Source: Seriola aureovittata (Eukaryota; Chordata; Actinopteri; Carangiformes; Carangidae). Taken from it: DNA of 64,000 nt. Of the stretch, positions 26,851 through 39,290 are shown in pieces. The stretch spans positions 12,202,001 through 12,266,000 of the forward strand of contig NC_079382.1 in the NCBI RefSeq assembly GCF_021018895.1. The letters run 5' to 3'. Under the pieces are notes generated by a model, which was not told where the DNA came from, searched no databases, and saw only the letters and a list, made by a program, of their open reading frames with translations. Position numbers and translations under genes: made by a program. How positions within the stretch are numbered: the stretch's first letter is position 1; each line of letters opens with the position of its first letter.

Positions 26851-27461
26851 ACCAATACATTGTGTTTAGTTGTTGGAACTTGTGAAATTTTATAATATAA
26901 AAAGGTACAAATTATATTTTGGAAAAGCCAATGAAAATCTAATTGCATTCAACAGAATAAGTGCCCACAATTATTAGAACAGATTTTGATTTCCTCCATA
27001 TCTTGTGAGTGTTCATTTTATTTGCTGATAAGTTTGGAAGTCTCGGAAAAAAAATCCGAGACTATTTTAAAAAGGCTCAGTGTGTTTTCTCAGTTCTCTC
27101 TGCGTCATTTTGCTGTTTTCTTATCATGACCTCTGTTGTATTTTCCACCACGCCTGCCCGTTGCACTGTTCCTTTTCTTCCTTTTGTTCTTGCCTGACTG
27201 CTTTTCACTCTTTTTGCTTTGATGCTCAGTTTTGGAGTTGCTTCTTTTGTGTCTTTTTTGCTTGCTTTTATTTTTTCTCTCTCTCTCCCATGTTCCTTTT
27301 CCCTCTCGTCCTCCGCCTGCCTCCCTCTGCTTGCCTTAACCGGAGGCTACAGCTCCTTAGGTTGGGCTGAGACAGCATCTTTGTACAACACCAACCGTCT
27401 GCTCTGTAATCAAATACCATCTGTCGCTACATCTGAAGACTCACTCTCTCGCTTCCTCCAT

Positions 27462-27463
<2 letters not shown>

Positions 27464-27526
<63 letters not shown>

Positions 27527-27571
27527 TGTTCAGGAGTGGAAAGCACAGATGTGGTGTGTGTGTTCATGTGT

Positions 27572-27626
<55 letters not shown>
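27464..27626. repeat. Facing CA and TG arrays (inverted repeat)
   Basis: (CA)31 at 27464-27525 and (TG)n at 27574-27626 are reverse complements separated by 48 bases, so the region can fold on itself. Confidence 0.9.
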
Positions 27627-27628
<2 letters not shown>

Positions 27629-28853
27629 TGTGTGTGTGTTTTATGTACAATGACCCGTGTACTTACAATCATTCCACCTGATTCATTTTTGGCCTGCAGG
27701 GAGGAAGTCACTGGAGTCACTTTCACCACTTCCTGTTTTTTCCACCTCTCCCGCTGGGGGGTTCAAAGGTCATTGTCTTCAGGTATCCATGTTTGTTCTG
27801 TGGCTCTGTGTGTCAGCAAGACCTTGGCTGCTGTATCAGACAGGAGATAGTGGACTTTAGCACCTCAGTCTTAGATCAACGTCCCACTATCTCAAAGGCT
27901 GCCAGCCTTTCCCAATGTTTGCCCAATGTTTGTCCCTGCTCCGGCACAGAAAACGTTGACACGGTCCCCAAGGTCCCTCTCCAAGTCCCTCCTCCCTTCG
28001 TGGTGGCTTGTTATCACACGCTCAGGTTCAAGAACATTTTCCATTAGGTTTTTAAGCTGGAGAGATTTAAAAGTATATTTTACAACTGCATTGGGGGATT
28101 TACATCACGCCAACCCGACAACAAAAAGAAATCTTTCGGTAAATATCACCACACACAAGCACTGATGTAACTCCCCATGCTGGGGAACCTTTGTGACGAA
28201 GAAACACAAGGACTCAGGACCTCTTTTCGATTTCTTCTCTGTGCGATCCTCCTACCAACGACCAAAATGAGCTGTCCACCGTTTGAACCGCTTTGACACC
28301 TACTCCTCCAAAATGACTGTGGGCTTGAAACTAAAACAGCAAAATATTACTGACGTTTTATTTACAGAGGATGGCAATCTGTATTTATGCATGTATGTAG
28401 CTTTTCATTTGCTCAACATGGGATTTCTTTTATTTGGTCTGCCTACAATTAAACTTTCCACACAAGAAATTATTCCAGTTTCAATCCAAAACCATGAAAA
28501 CAGATTTCCACATTGCACAGATTGATGGATTCATTCTGCATGTGTTAGTAATTAAACACTGGATTTCATCTATTGTGGATGGAGCAACACACTGCATGCT
28601 CCAGAGCCACTGGCACAGGCTGGGATTAACTCAGGGTTGCCCACATTTGGCATCAGTGATGAGGACACCTAGTGGTCAGTATGTGCAGCTTACTCTCACT
28701 GTGAGCCATTTTTTGATGTCTTCCTCATCCCATCCTTATCCTTTTCTTTGTTCTGTCTGTGTGCAGTTTGTTCTCTATTCTTTTTTATTCATGTAATCAT
28801 TTGCTTGTTCTTTCTTCTTCTACCCCCTCCTCTCTTTGCATCTCTACTTCGCT

Positions 28854-28856
<3 letters not shown>

Positions 28857-28945
<89 letters not shown>
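28857..28945. repeat. Long TG microsatellite
   Basis: Uninterrupted (TG)n of 89 bases, first of a cluster of five arrays within 1.75 kb. A CT-rich stretch follows at 29020-29090. Confidence 0.95.
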
Positions 28946-28946
<1 letters not shown>

Positions 28947-29473
28947 ATTTGTTTTGTGGAACTGGAAGATTCCAGTTGGACAGATCATTGTGCCCCCTTT
29001 TTCCTCCCAGCCACCCCCATCCCCATCTCTCTCTCTCTTTCACTCTCATTCCCTCTCTCTCTCTCTCTTTCCCCCTCTCTCTCTCTCTGGAAGGCTTCAA
29101 CGCAACTGGAACCTCGGAGGCTCAAGAGAGGAGCCTGGGAAAGGAGGAACAAAGGGCCGTCCATCTGCAGCCATCACCACTCTGCGCCTCCTCTCCTCTC
29201 TCCCCCCTGTTCTTCCCTCCCTTGGTCCCCTCGCCTCTCTTCCCTCTCCCCACTGGCCAGCGCCCCAAATTAAGACTTCAGACAAGAAAATGGGCTCACT
29301 AAAAAAGGGAGCGAAAGCGAGAGAAAGAGAGAAAGAAGGAAGTCCCTAACAAGCCAAGAGGAGCAGAGCGACAAAGCCTCTGTTGTTGAATGGCAGGGCC
29401 CCTCTGTTGCTCTGCGAGGAACTGTCACTGTGTCAGCTTGGACCCCTTGTTGCAAGGAACACAAACCATAATG

Positions 29474-29601
<128 letters not shown>

Positions 29602-30083
29602 CAGAAACATGCCATAGAGGACACTGCTCAAACACTCATACCTGCAAATAAATCTGCATGAGGGCAGAGTGTGTAAACTCACACACACAAGCACATACAG
29701 TACAAATCATATCATCACACTGATACTCCAAGTTACAGTATAGGTAAGAGGACAGCAGGTCAACTGCACACCTTCCTTTTGACTGGGCAGAGACGTGGGG
29801 TGGTGGTGGGGTGTGTGTGTGTGTGTGTGTGTACGTGTGTGGGGGTGGGGTGGTGGTGGTAGGGGCAACTGAGGCAACTTCCCTTAAAATTGAATGTGAG
29901 TGACTGTTTGTGAGTGTGTGCACATGTGAGAACATGTGTTGGAAGCAGACAATGGTAGGATAAATGATATATAAATTATATGATGACACCCATTGATACA
30001 TGTACTCTCCGGTGCAGTGGGGGCCCCAGGGGCAAACACCTGTTATATGGTCTCATGATGCACGCACACACACGCACACGCAC

Positions 30084-30087
<4 letters not shown>

Positions 30088-30166
<79 letters not shown>
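30088..30166. repeat. CA microsatellite
   Basis: (CA)n of about 79 bases after a short CACG-interrupted lead-in. Confidence 0.95.
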
Positions 30167-30169
<3 letters not shown>

Positions 30170-30313
30170 GAGCTCAGCAGAGTAGAGCAGCCGGTCCTTG
30201 ACTTCAAGAAAGTTCAAAGACTGCAGGTGCCTCTGACATGTTATTGACCCCAAAATACTCTTTGTGTTCTCTTCAATAGAGGAAGAGGTCATGAGGAGTG
30301 TGTGGATGTTTGA

Positions 30314-30318
<5 letters not shown>

Positions 30319-30361
<43 letters not shown>
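30319..30361. repeat. TG microsatellite
   Basis: (TG)n of about 43 bases, facing the CA arrays on either side. Confidence 0.95.
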
Positions 30362-30365
<4 letters not shown>

Positions 30366-30511
30366 GCATAACTGTGCATTGGGGATAGAGCTAGAGACTG
30401 AACTGGTTTGGCTTCTTCCAGTCTAAACTGGGTCTAGTGGGTCCAAGACAGATGGCACACAGGGCAAAGCTGGTCTGGGCTCTCTCACTGTCTCTCTCTC
30501 ACTCACACTCA

Positions 30512-30513
<2 letters not shown>

Positions 30514-30606
<93 letters not shown>
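30514..30606. repeat. Long CA microsatellite
   Basis: (CA)n of about 93 bases, last member of the cluster. Confidence 0.95.
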
Positions 30607-30609
<3 letters not shown>

Positions 30610-30659
30610 TCTTTTAATAGCCATTATTGGCATCCTTTGCCTCTTCCAGATCCCTGAAT

Positions 30660-31400
30660 CAGAAATCACAGAGGCCCATTATATTTCCTATTGACCCATT
30701 TGGCAAGATGGTGGGAGCATCGAGTGCTGGATTAAATCGAAAGCAGTTTATAATCCCGTAATTCTAATGTTTTAATTACTTAGATGAACAGGAGGTGTTT
30801 GAGCAAGGGCTAATCTCTGAGACATAAGGGAGAGAGAGACACAGAGAGAGAGAGAGAGAGAGAGAGGCGGGAAGAGATTTGTGTTTTTCCTTTGCAACAC
30901 ACACACAGGCTTACTCGTGGAATATTAGCAGCGTATTAAAGTTCATCACCTGTTATCAACACAGATTAAAAGATTCACAGACTTTATTATTCATATTAAG
31001 GTGAGGCCCACAGAGTGGAGGTGCAAAATGATTACCAAGCTGAGATGTCACTGTGTATTGGTATGTAATTCACATTTGCATCAGGCTTGTTTTTATCCTA
31101 TGCACCATGTTCTGGTTTTTAAAAAATCTGTATTTCTACATTAAATTTCATGAATTATTAAGAATTTTTAATTGGAGGCATTGAGTGACATCCATGGCTG
31201 TAACCGATCCCACAATTGTCTTTGATAACCACCCCTCCTGTCAAGTCAATCAGGCTGTAGGACAAAGGCTGCTAAACCAAGGCTGATGACCTCATGCCTG
31301 GGGTCTGCTCCATACCGAAGGGGTCTTAACACCGTTCAACTTGCCTTTTGTGTCTGGGGCCGTTTTTCAGACGCTGCCGAGTACCGAGAATCACCTCGCA
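30660..31400. promoter_or_regulatory. Unique block, candidate conserved non-coding element
   Basis: Directly after the repeat cluster the sequence becomes unique and AT-balanced. It has several homeodomain-type cores (TAATTAC near 30773, TTTAATTGG near 31168), SOX-type ACAAAGG near 31262, and no open frame of note. Its look fits the non-coding elements expected downstream of a developmental regulator such as prox1. Conservation is not shown. Confidence 0.3.
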
Positions 31401-33122
31401 GTATCTCTCGGGGCTCAGGATGCACGCACATACAAACGCACACGCACACTCACACATGCGCCAACACACATCCCCTTGATCCATGGGCTGGAGCGTTGAG
31501 CCAGGAGTGAGCCTTAAGACAAGGAGTGACAACCGGGACAGCTGCAGGGGCTGGAAGCCAGTCTTAGCCCCCCTACCCCACCCCCTTCCACCACCACCAC
31601 CGCCACCTCCCGCACTGCCTCCAGCCAGCCAAACAAGCCATTGTTTCTGGCCAGGGCCTGTGGTATTTCATTTGTCATGAAATGGATACGGACACGGGAC
31701 GACCATGAGGCTCTTTCTCCAAAAAAGACACAGCTACTGCTACTGTTACTGCTGCTGCCGTGGCTGCTGGTTGCTGAGCCGAGATTGCCAACTCCCCTCA
31801 TCCTTAACCTTCTCGTGCAGCTTGCCCCAAGCACCCTGCTCTGAACTATTAATAAACCTGCTTTTTACTAGGTAGAGAAAGAGGTAGGGAGGGGGGGGGT
31901 TTGGGGGTGGTCCAAGGGGTATTGTTTTCTGAAGGGTTGTAAGAAGAAAGAAAAAGAGAAGGAGAGAGAGTGTGGGGAGGGAGGGAGGTTAGCTTGTGTG
32001 CCAATCTGTTTTTGTCATCCTTCATGATCTTCACTTTCTCAGGTTTCTCAGTGGACATTAGGCAGGTTAGGCCTGTGAGCCAGGTAAGTCATCAACATCC
32101 TGCTCAGCTGTTGTCAATCTCTGCTGAGAATGAGTTTGGTTCTGTGGGCTTTATGAGAGAGGCTACATCAGCCATCCAATAACTGGCCAACCTTAACATG
32201 TACACATGGCTGCTTGACACTAAGCTGCATGCACACGCCCCGTCTTAGGACAACTTTCAACACACAGTTAACAGCACAAAGGGAGAACTGACAATACACA
32301 GCTGCGCTTCTCGTAGCATTCATGGAAACAGTAAAGACGCTAAGATGTTCATCACCAGTGCAGCTCCATCATCTGTAAGTCCCCTAGTCCAAAAGAGTTC
32401 ACGGGCATAAAAACAATACCCCTCTATCTCCGTCAAGGGCATTCCTTGGCACAACAATAGGACCATCTCCTCTCCCCGTATTTTCCTTTCCTCCCCTCCC
32501 TCCTCATTCTCCAGCCCCTCCATCAAAGAGCATTCCAGCTCCAGAGCCCCCTAAGCCCTTCACTTTGGGCCTGTCCATGTGACACGGCATGCAGACAGTC
32601 ATCTTTAAGAATTGATTCACTCTGGTATCCAAAGCCTAGGGAGCCAGGCTGCCAAGATACCCAGCATAGGCGCCACTCATGGGGTCCAGGTACACAACAG
32701 CTGCTCCCCAACAATAAAGGCAAAAAATGGGAGGCACTCAGGGGGAAGATGCAGCCCTAACCTCCCTCTCAAGCCTGAACTGGTCACCTTGAGCCAGTTG
32801 TTCCCTGTCTGCCTGCCTTCAGAGACGACAAAGGATTGGGTCCAACTTTGGGATGAGGGTGGTGGAAGGGGGTGGCTATTGAAAGACACCTATAATTCAC
32901 AATAGAAATGGAGAGAGAGGCGCAGGGTAAAAGAGGGACAGGAGAAATATTTTTCCTTCCTTGGAAGAATCGCGGCTGTGCTACCAAGATTGTCCAGAGT
33001 GACACATGGAAGACCATAAATAAGACAATGGCATGTTGTTTTCTTCTGCGGCACATTGTGTAGAAGCTTGAAGGTCAAGTGAAGGAGATGCAAGCCCATC
33101 CCAGAAACCTTACACACAAACA

Positions 33123-33183
<61 letters not shown>

Positions 33184-35457
33184 GCACACGCAGAAGTAAC
33201 AGCGGGTACGTTGTGGTACCACAGATAGGAATCACAAATCATGCAGAAGGAGACAGGAGAGATATTACATCACCTGAAGTGTTTCCATAAACTCCAGTGT
33301 ACCAAAGCCTTGGGAAGTGGTATCACTCTTCAAGCGGGTCGTGACCCACACACACGGTGATTTATGATGATACAATCTAGCGCATCATCCATCATAAATA
33401 AGGGAGATTAAATGAATAGACTGAGGCGGTGGATATAGCAATTCCACCACCAGAAATTATGTATACTGTTGAGCCACTGTGTAGTCTTAATGCTGACATT
33501 AATTCCACAATTGTTTAAGATAGAGAGGCAAACACATCTCTCACTTCCTTTGCTGGAAGTTAAGGAACAGAGCAAAAGGTAAGAGACAGAACAGAGGAAG
33601 AGGACAGAAGAGAACAGCAAGAAGAAGAGAGCCAGACGAGGACAGAGAGGAACTTGGCATCATCTGTCTTCCTGTTAAAGCGGAAAGGCAGAAGAGGAAA
33701 AGCGAGAGCATGGAGAGCTCGGGAGAGAGGGGGAATTTACCAAAGCAGCTCAGGAGGGCCCTCATTACGATATTAAACAAGATTTAATAAGTGAGAGTGA
33801 TTTGATGAGGTGATTATCCTGGCCCATTAATCAAGCAGGCTTCTGGCCTCGCTGTAATATGGCCCATCTTTCCCCCTATACCAAAGCCTCTTTAGACGCT
33901 GAGCTCCTTACTGCACTAACGCCGCTTCAGAAACAACACCAGGCCCAAAAAAAAAAAAAAAAAGGAAAAAAAAAAAAAGGCATATTACGTCTCATCTCTC
34001 AAGCCTGCGGGTATTTTCGATGCTCACTCATCCCTCCACCTCCCTGTCCGCTCTTCTGGTGCATCTGATAAATTGAACTCCTTAACATCTGGGTCAGAAA
34101 GTAAAGTCTTATCAGAGGCAGCTAAGAGTGATAACTGGCAATGATAACGTGAAAGCATCTGTTGGCTTTAAGGCTTTTGGTTTGAGAACAGAAGGAAGTT
34201 GCACAGATTCCACGGGATTGTTGGGTTTTGTAGAGAGGTAGGAGGGGCACGTGTGTGTGTTTGTGTGTGTGTGTGAGTGTGTGTGTGTGTGTGTGTGTAA
34301 ATGTGTGTGGATGAGCTGATTCATAGAACTCTTCGTAGCTGCATCAGGACGCAAGAGAGCGAGCACAGTCACCTGTTTATGCTCAATCGGATCAAAAAAG
34401 ACTAATATGACCAAGACTGACCTTCCAAAACACACCCTGCAGGACCTCAACCAAGATTATTCTCACTATCGATCAGTCAGTTGTTGTTTTTTGTTGTTAT
34501 TGCTGTTTGTGTGTTGTTGTTTATTCAGATAATAGTGAAGGAAGAGCCCAAGATGACAAAAACCCCCCCAAAGAAATCACCAAAATAGCTGCACATTTTC
34601 TGTTGATTGACTAATAGACTAATTGAATTTTTCAACCTTAACACCATCATACAGCAGGATATGTAATGTGACGACAGTGTTGCCAGACAAAACTGCCACC
34701 AATAAAAAATAATATGAAATTTTAATTTTAAATTGTTGGTAAAATTATTTCTTTAATGGGGTGTGTGTTTCTGTTGGTTACATTCTTTTTAATCCATTGT
34801 GGTTACCACGTCTAATGCTCATTATCCAGTTCTTCAGCTGCATACAAGATTATTGCTCACCACTTACAGTTTACCCTTCCCTACATGCCGCCTGCATGTT
34901 TCTCTGGTGTTGATTAGCTGTCTCACAGTTAAGTTCGTTGGTTGCAGCCCTGTTCCAGAAATCCTATCATTACAGCACAATAACAAGACATCCTAAAGAC
35001 GCATTCGGGTCTAAAGCACTGTCATTTTCTCCTCACAGATGAATAAATCATACCTGTAGGGAAGCAATGAGCCATCAAAACTTTCTAAACCAACTGACCA
35101 AGTCCAGTCCGGTACAGCCCCGGAACCACATATTTATTAAAGATGCATAATTTACCATGTAACATGATATGATGATGCAACTGAGTCAAAGACAAGAGGT
35201 CAAATATAACCTCAAGAGTTGGAGAGCATAGGTATTACAAGACAGCCAATCTCCCCAAAACATTTTAAAAGCTCAAGTGGAAGAAGATTACCTTAAAGCA
35301 GGCGTGGGACGGAGCTTTTTCTGGGAACTGCCTGAGAGTATTAATACAATAAGCACAGAAAATATAATACAAGAATGTTTTTATCAACATAATCCGGAGA
35401 GATGAGGCCGAACCAACCTGGAATATAATCCCAAGGAGAAGGTCCCCTGGTTATCAG

Positions 35458-35523
<66 letters not shown>

Positions 35524-36560
35524 ACACACAATTACTGAGACACACTCATACACACCCTCATGTCTCGTCCTGGCTTCAAATAATCGACAGATAATCTTCA
35601 AGAGGATGTTGTACCTTCAGTCTCATCTTTACTGTAACGTCCCCCCCAGCAGTAAGGGTCGAGAGGTCAGGTGCTGGGTTAAGCTATCAGTGGGAGGTCA
35701 GCTTGTTAATATTTACATTAATAGGACATTTTTGACATCATAGATACTATTAGTATTCTGATACTAAAAAGGTTATTTGTTGGGTAAAATCCCACATTTG
35801 ATAAAGGCTGACCTTTGACCCATCCAATGCTTTTTCTTTGTAATTTAAGAATAGACCAAAGCATTAAATAAATCACTCAGTCTGTCCTTTATGATGCTTG
35901 GGAAGCATCCAGTCATCTTAAGTAGTAACTCAAACCAAACACAGTGGAGCTGCATTTAGCTGCACAATGTTGGAACCAACTGCTGTTTATTTTAAATGTG
36001 GCCGAACCTCAGACACATTTGATTCTAAATTAAAAACTGTGTGTGATTAATTTCTCTTCTAACATATTTTCCTTAATGGAATACACGGCAGCTTATTGTT
36101 GTATTGAAACTGCATCTATTTATTATTTCTGTCCATTTGTATTTATATCTTATTTAGTTTTTTCTATTTTAATTAGTTTCATTTTTGTCTTTATTATGCT
36201 TTTAAATTCTGTTCTAATGCATTTCTTTGCCTTATTTAAAGCACTTTATATTGCCTCCATATTTGAATGGTACGAATGCACTTGCCTTCCCTTTATAATA
36301 AAACAATTAGATAATAGTGAATAAAACTGCATAACTGTAGTTGAGGGACACCTCCAGGGACAAAAGTAGGGGTTTGCTTGAAGGACAGATGCAGAATTTG
36401 GTAGCTGACACTGAGAGGGCTGTAAGACAATGTCGCCTTGGCGAGTAACTTTCTCTCTCTCACTCTCTCTCTGTCTCTCTCCCTCCGTGTATCTAAGCAG
36501 CGTAATTTGAGTAAATGACAGGGGAACATCTGCTGTGCATAAGAGAGAGGCCAACACTTT
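31400..36560. other. Intergenic, middle part
   Basis: No coding exon recognised. Contains CA arrays (33126-33181, 35458-35520), a TG patch at 34252-34300, A-runs at 33950-33980, a degenerate CGACTAATCG-family copy near 34560-34645, and a unique block with TTAAACAAGATTTAATAAG near 33773 that may be regulatory. Confidence 0.65.
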
Positions 36561-37420
36561 AACATGCAGATGTCTCTCTCCATCTGCATTAATTCAATAA
36601 TTACCGCAATGGAGGGAGGGGAAAAAATCTTTTTTTATAGCTTAAGACAATGTTATCTGTGCCAGTTGGTATGGGGTGAGCGAAAGGGAGGGGAGTGAAT
36701 GAGTGTGTGTGTGTGCGTGTGTGTGTATGTGCTGCTGGAGGTTTGTGAGAGGAGGGGTAGATTATTACACCATTTAGCCAGAGCAAGCTGTCACATTGCA
36801 GAGAATCTCACTAATTCCATTGTGCCCTTGGTGAGTCACTGGCAGACTCCAAGTGACCGATGATGCCTCAACGCCACCAATTGGCCACTGAACAAGCAAC
36901 CTGCTTCCCTAAGGGTGCAACGGTGTGTGTCTTATAGTGCATGTGTGTGTGTTAGATATGACTAACCTCTGTATTTTAATATAGGAGTATGTGAGTGCAT
37001 GTAAGTGTATGCTTGGAAATGCAACCACTTTTCAACATGCTGTTGCCGTGCGTGTGCATGTGTGTCTGTGCATGAGAGAGATTATGGTATAGTCTCTGAA
37101 TACCAAATTCAGAGGAATTTGAAGCACAGCATTAACAACAAAGACCGAGGGTCAAGGCTTTAGATATATTTCTAGGACTACTGAATCAGTCCTTGTGACA
37201 TTTAAAATGTCAGGCAATCATATTTTGGCTGGGCACATTCAATTACAGTGAAAATATCGTGCCACTGAGAGCATGGACATGTAATGGTTTCCATTCAAAT
37301 TGAGCTAATTACTTTATTGAAAGGTGGGCTCAAATAACTAATTTTCATCAAAAGCATTTATAAAGCAATCAGACAAATTTGATTATAATGTCTTTGTTCG
37401 ATAAATGGAAGAGATGAACT
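36560..37420. promoter_or_regulatory. Unique AT-rich block, candidate conserved non-coding element
   Basis: Mostly non-repetitive sequence with TAATTA-like cores, including CATTAATTC near 36588, GAGCTAATTACTTTATTG near 37303 and AACTAATTTTCATC near 37336. No exon is seen. This is inference from composition only. Confidence 0.25.
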
Positions 37421-37848
37421 GTGCAAAAAAAGGATTGCCAGATAATAATAATGTGCACAACGAAGACACAGACACTGCATCACATACCTGGAGACTGCAG
37501 TGTGAACACAACAGTCGCCTATGTACAATAGATTAACGTGTTCCACCAAACAGCATACCAACGCACCAACAACCAGCCAAGCACATGACCTCTCAAATAA
37601 AAAGGTCACACTGTCCACGAGTGGCTAACACACACACTCACATTGACACACAATTAAAGGATGTATCACTGTACATATACGATTACACACGTAAATAAAC
37701 ATACAACATGACATAATATCCATGAGCATGTACACACTTGCTTGTACAACCACACAGACATGCACCCACATCCATGCACAGTTACACACACACACAGACA
37801 CACACAGACACACACATGCACACACACACGCACACACACACGCACACA

Positions 37849-37887
<39 letters not shown>

Positions 37888-39069
37888 CTAACTCTTACAT
37901 GCCTGCTAAACATAGGGACAAAGGAAAATATTTGTATACTTGGCAGGCCAACTTCCTTTGATTGCAGCAGTGCCACTGTAGGAAACAATGCACAGGCACT
38001 AATAATACACCAAGGCGAAAGAGAATTCCTCTTAGAGGAAAGCTCAAAGGAGCCATCGGCCAGGCTATTTACAGACTTACTGACTGATTGGATGACTGAC
38101 TGCACTATACTTACTGTAGTCTCTGCATCTTGTCTTACTCGACTCTTTTTTTCTGCAAGGACTCCGACATGCTGACACATGCAGTACATTGAGCGTTAGA
38201 GGGCCAGTGGCACATATTATTGCATAATAGTTTCTTTTATTATATATTTTGCTGACTATTGTGGTTATGACAGTTTCACTGTACAGATATCAAATAGAAG
38301 CAAATGCCTCGGAAATGTAACAGATCTCTTATGTTCTTCCACTGCTGTATCATGTCCACATTGTGACATTTGACCGGTGGTAAATAGCCACCCGGCCGCA
38401 CTTATGATCGCCTCTCCTTTCTAAAAGTGCCCAGTTAAAGAGCATCAAATCCCCACTCACTAAACCCACACAAGCCCAACCTTCATTAGCATAGCTAACA
38501 AACTCCCTGAAAGAGCAACAGTGGAGGAAGAGAACAATGGCAGTCTATTAAAGGGGGAGATGAGGGGGTGAGAGGAGGAGAGGAGGAGAGGAGGAGAGGA
38601 GGGGGGAAGCTATTGTTCTGGTCTTATTTAGCCTTTGGTGTCACCCTGCAACTGTTGTCACTTCTAAGTTTAGCCGGATGGCTGAAGAGGACAGTGAAAA
38701 GAAGAAGGAGGAGGGAAGGCAGGCCGAGGAGGAGGAGGAGGAGGAGGAGGAGAAGGGGAGAAGGACGAGAGGAAGATGGAGAACAGAGGGAGGGTAAACA
38801 GGGAGAGATGGCGTGAGGAAGAGGGGATGGTGAAGGGTGGAGGATAAAATGACTACAGGAGAAAGATGGAAAGAATGCAGAGGGAGATATAAAATACAGA
38901 AGGGAAGTGATGAGATAAGATTTATGGAGCAAAGTTGGTTTAGTGTTGTGACGTCTTTGTTTTTTAACCCACAGATTTTCACAAAATGCAAACAACTGAA
39001 GTCTTAAGCACAATTCAGTTTTTTGTTGTTTTATAATGCAAAACAATAATTTCCCAGTCTTCAGATAGC

Positions 39070-39290
39070 TTTTTGTGCTAGTCCAAAAACCAAAGATGTT
39101 CAGTTTACTACAATGTAGAAGTGGTAAATCTTCACATTGGAGAAGCTGGAAGCATCAAATGTTTGGCATTTTCGCTTAAAACTGGACATAAACAATAAAA
39201 CAATTACCAAAACCGTTTCCATTATTTTTCTGTTGATTGTCGACTATTTGATTAATCAACTAATCGTATGAGCTGTAAACAACTGTTTCC
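39070..39290. repeat. Dispersed repeat with CGACTAATCG-type end, longer copy
   Basis: Contains the phrases AGTCCAAAAACCAAAGATG, CACATTGGAGAAGCTGGAAG and a right end with GTCGACTATTTGATTAATC. The same phrases in the same order are typical of a common fish repeat and recur in degraded form at 41645-41900. Confidence 0.55.

Larger units (their letters stand above)
25590..28856. other. Intergenic, prox1-proximal
   Basis: AT-rich non-coding DNA after prox1. It contains a CA array at 26462-26494, a short copy of the CGACTAATCG repeat family at about 26655-26850, and a facing pair of CA and TG arrays at 27464-27626. No coding exon was recognised. Confidence 0.75.

Noticed and set aside
36043..36324. 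Open frame MINFSSNIFSLMEYTA with hydrophobic run
   Set aside because: AT-rich sequence gives Phe/Ile-rich translation by composition; no splice or family evidence.
38568..39046. Arg-rich frame on + and Leu/Ser-rich frame on -
   Set aside because: Both come from the GGA/GA purine tract.
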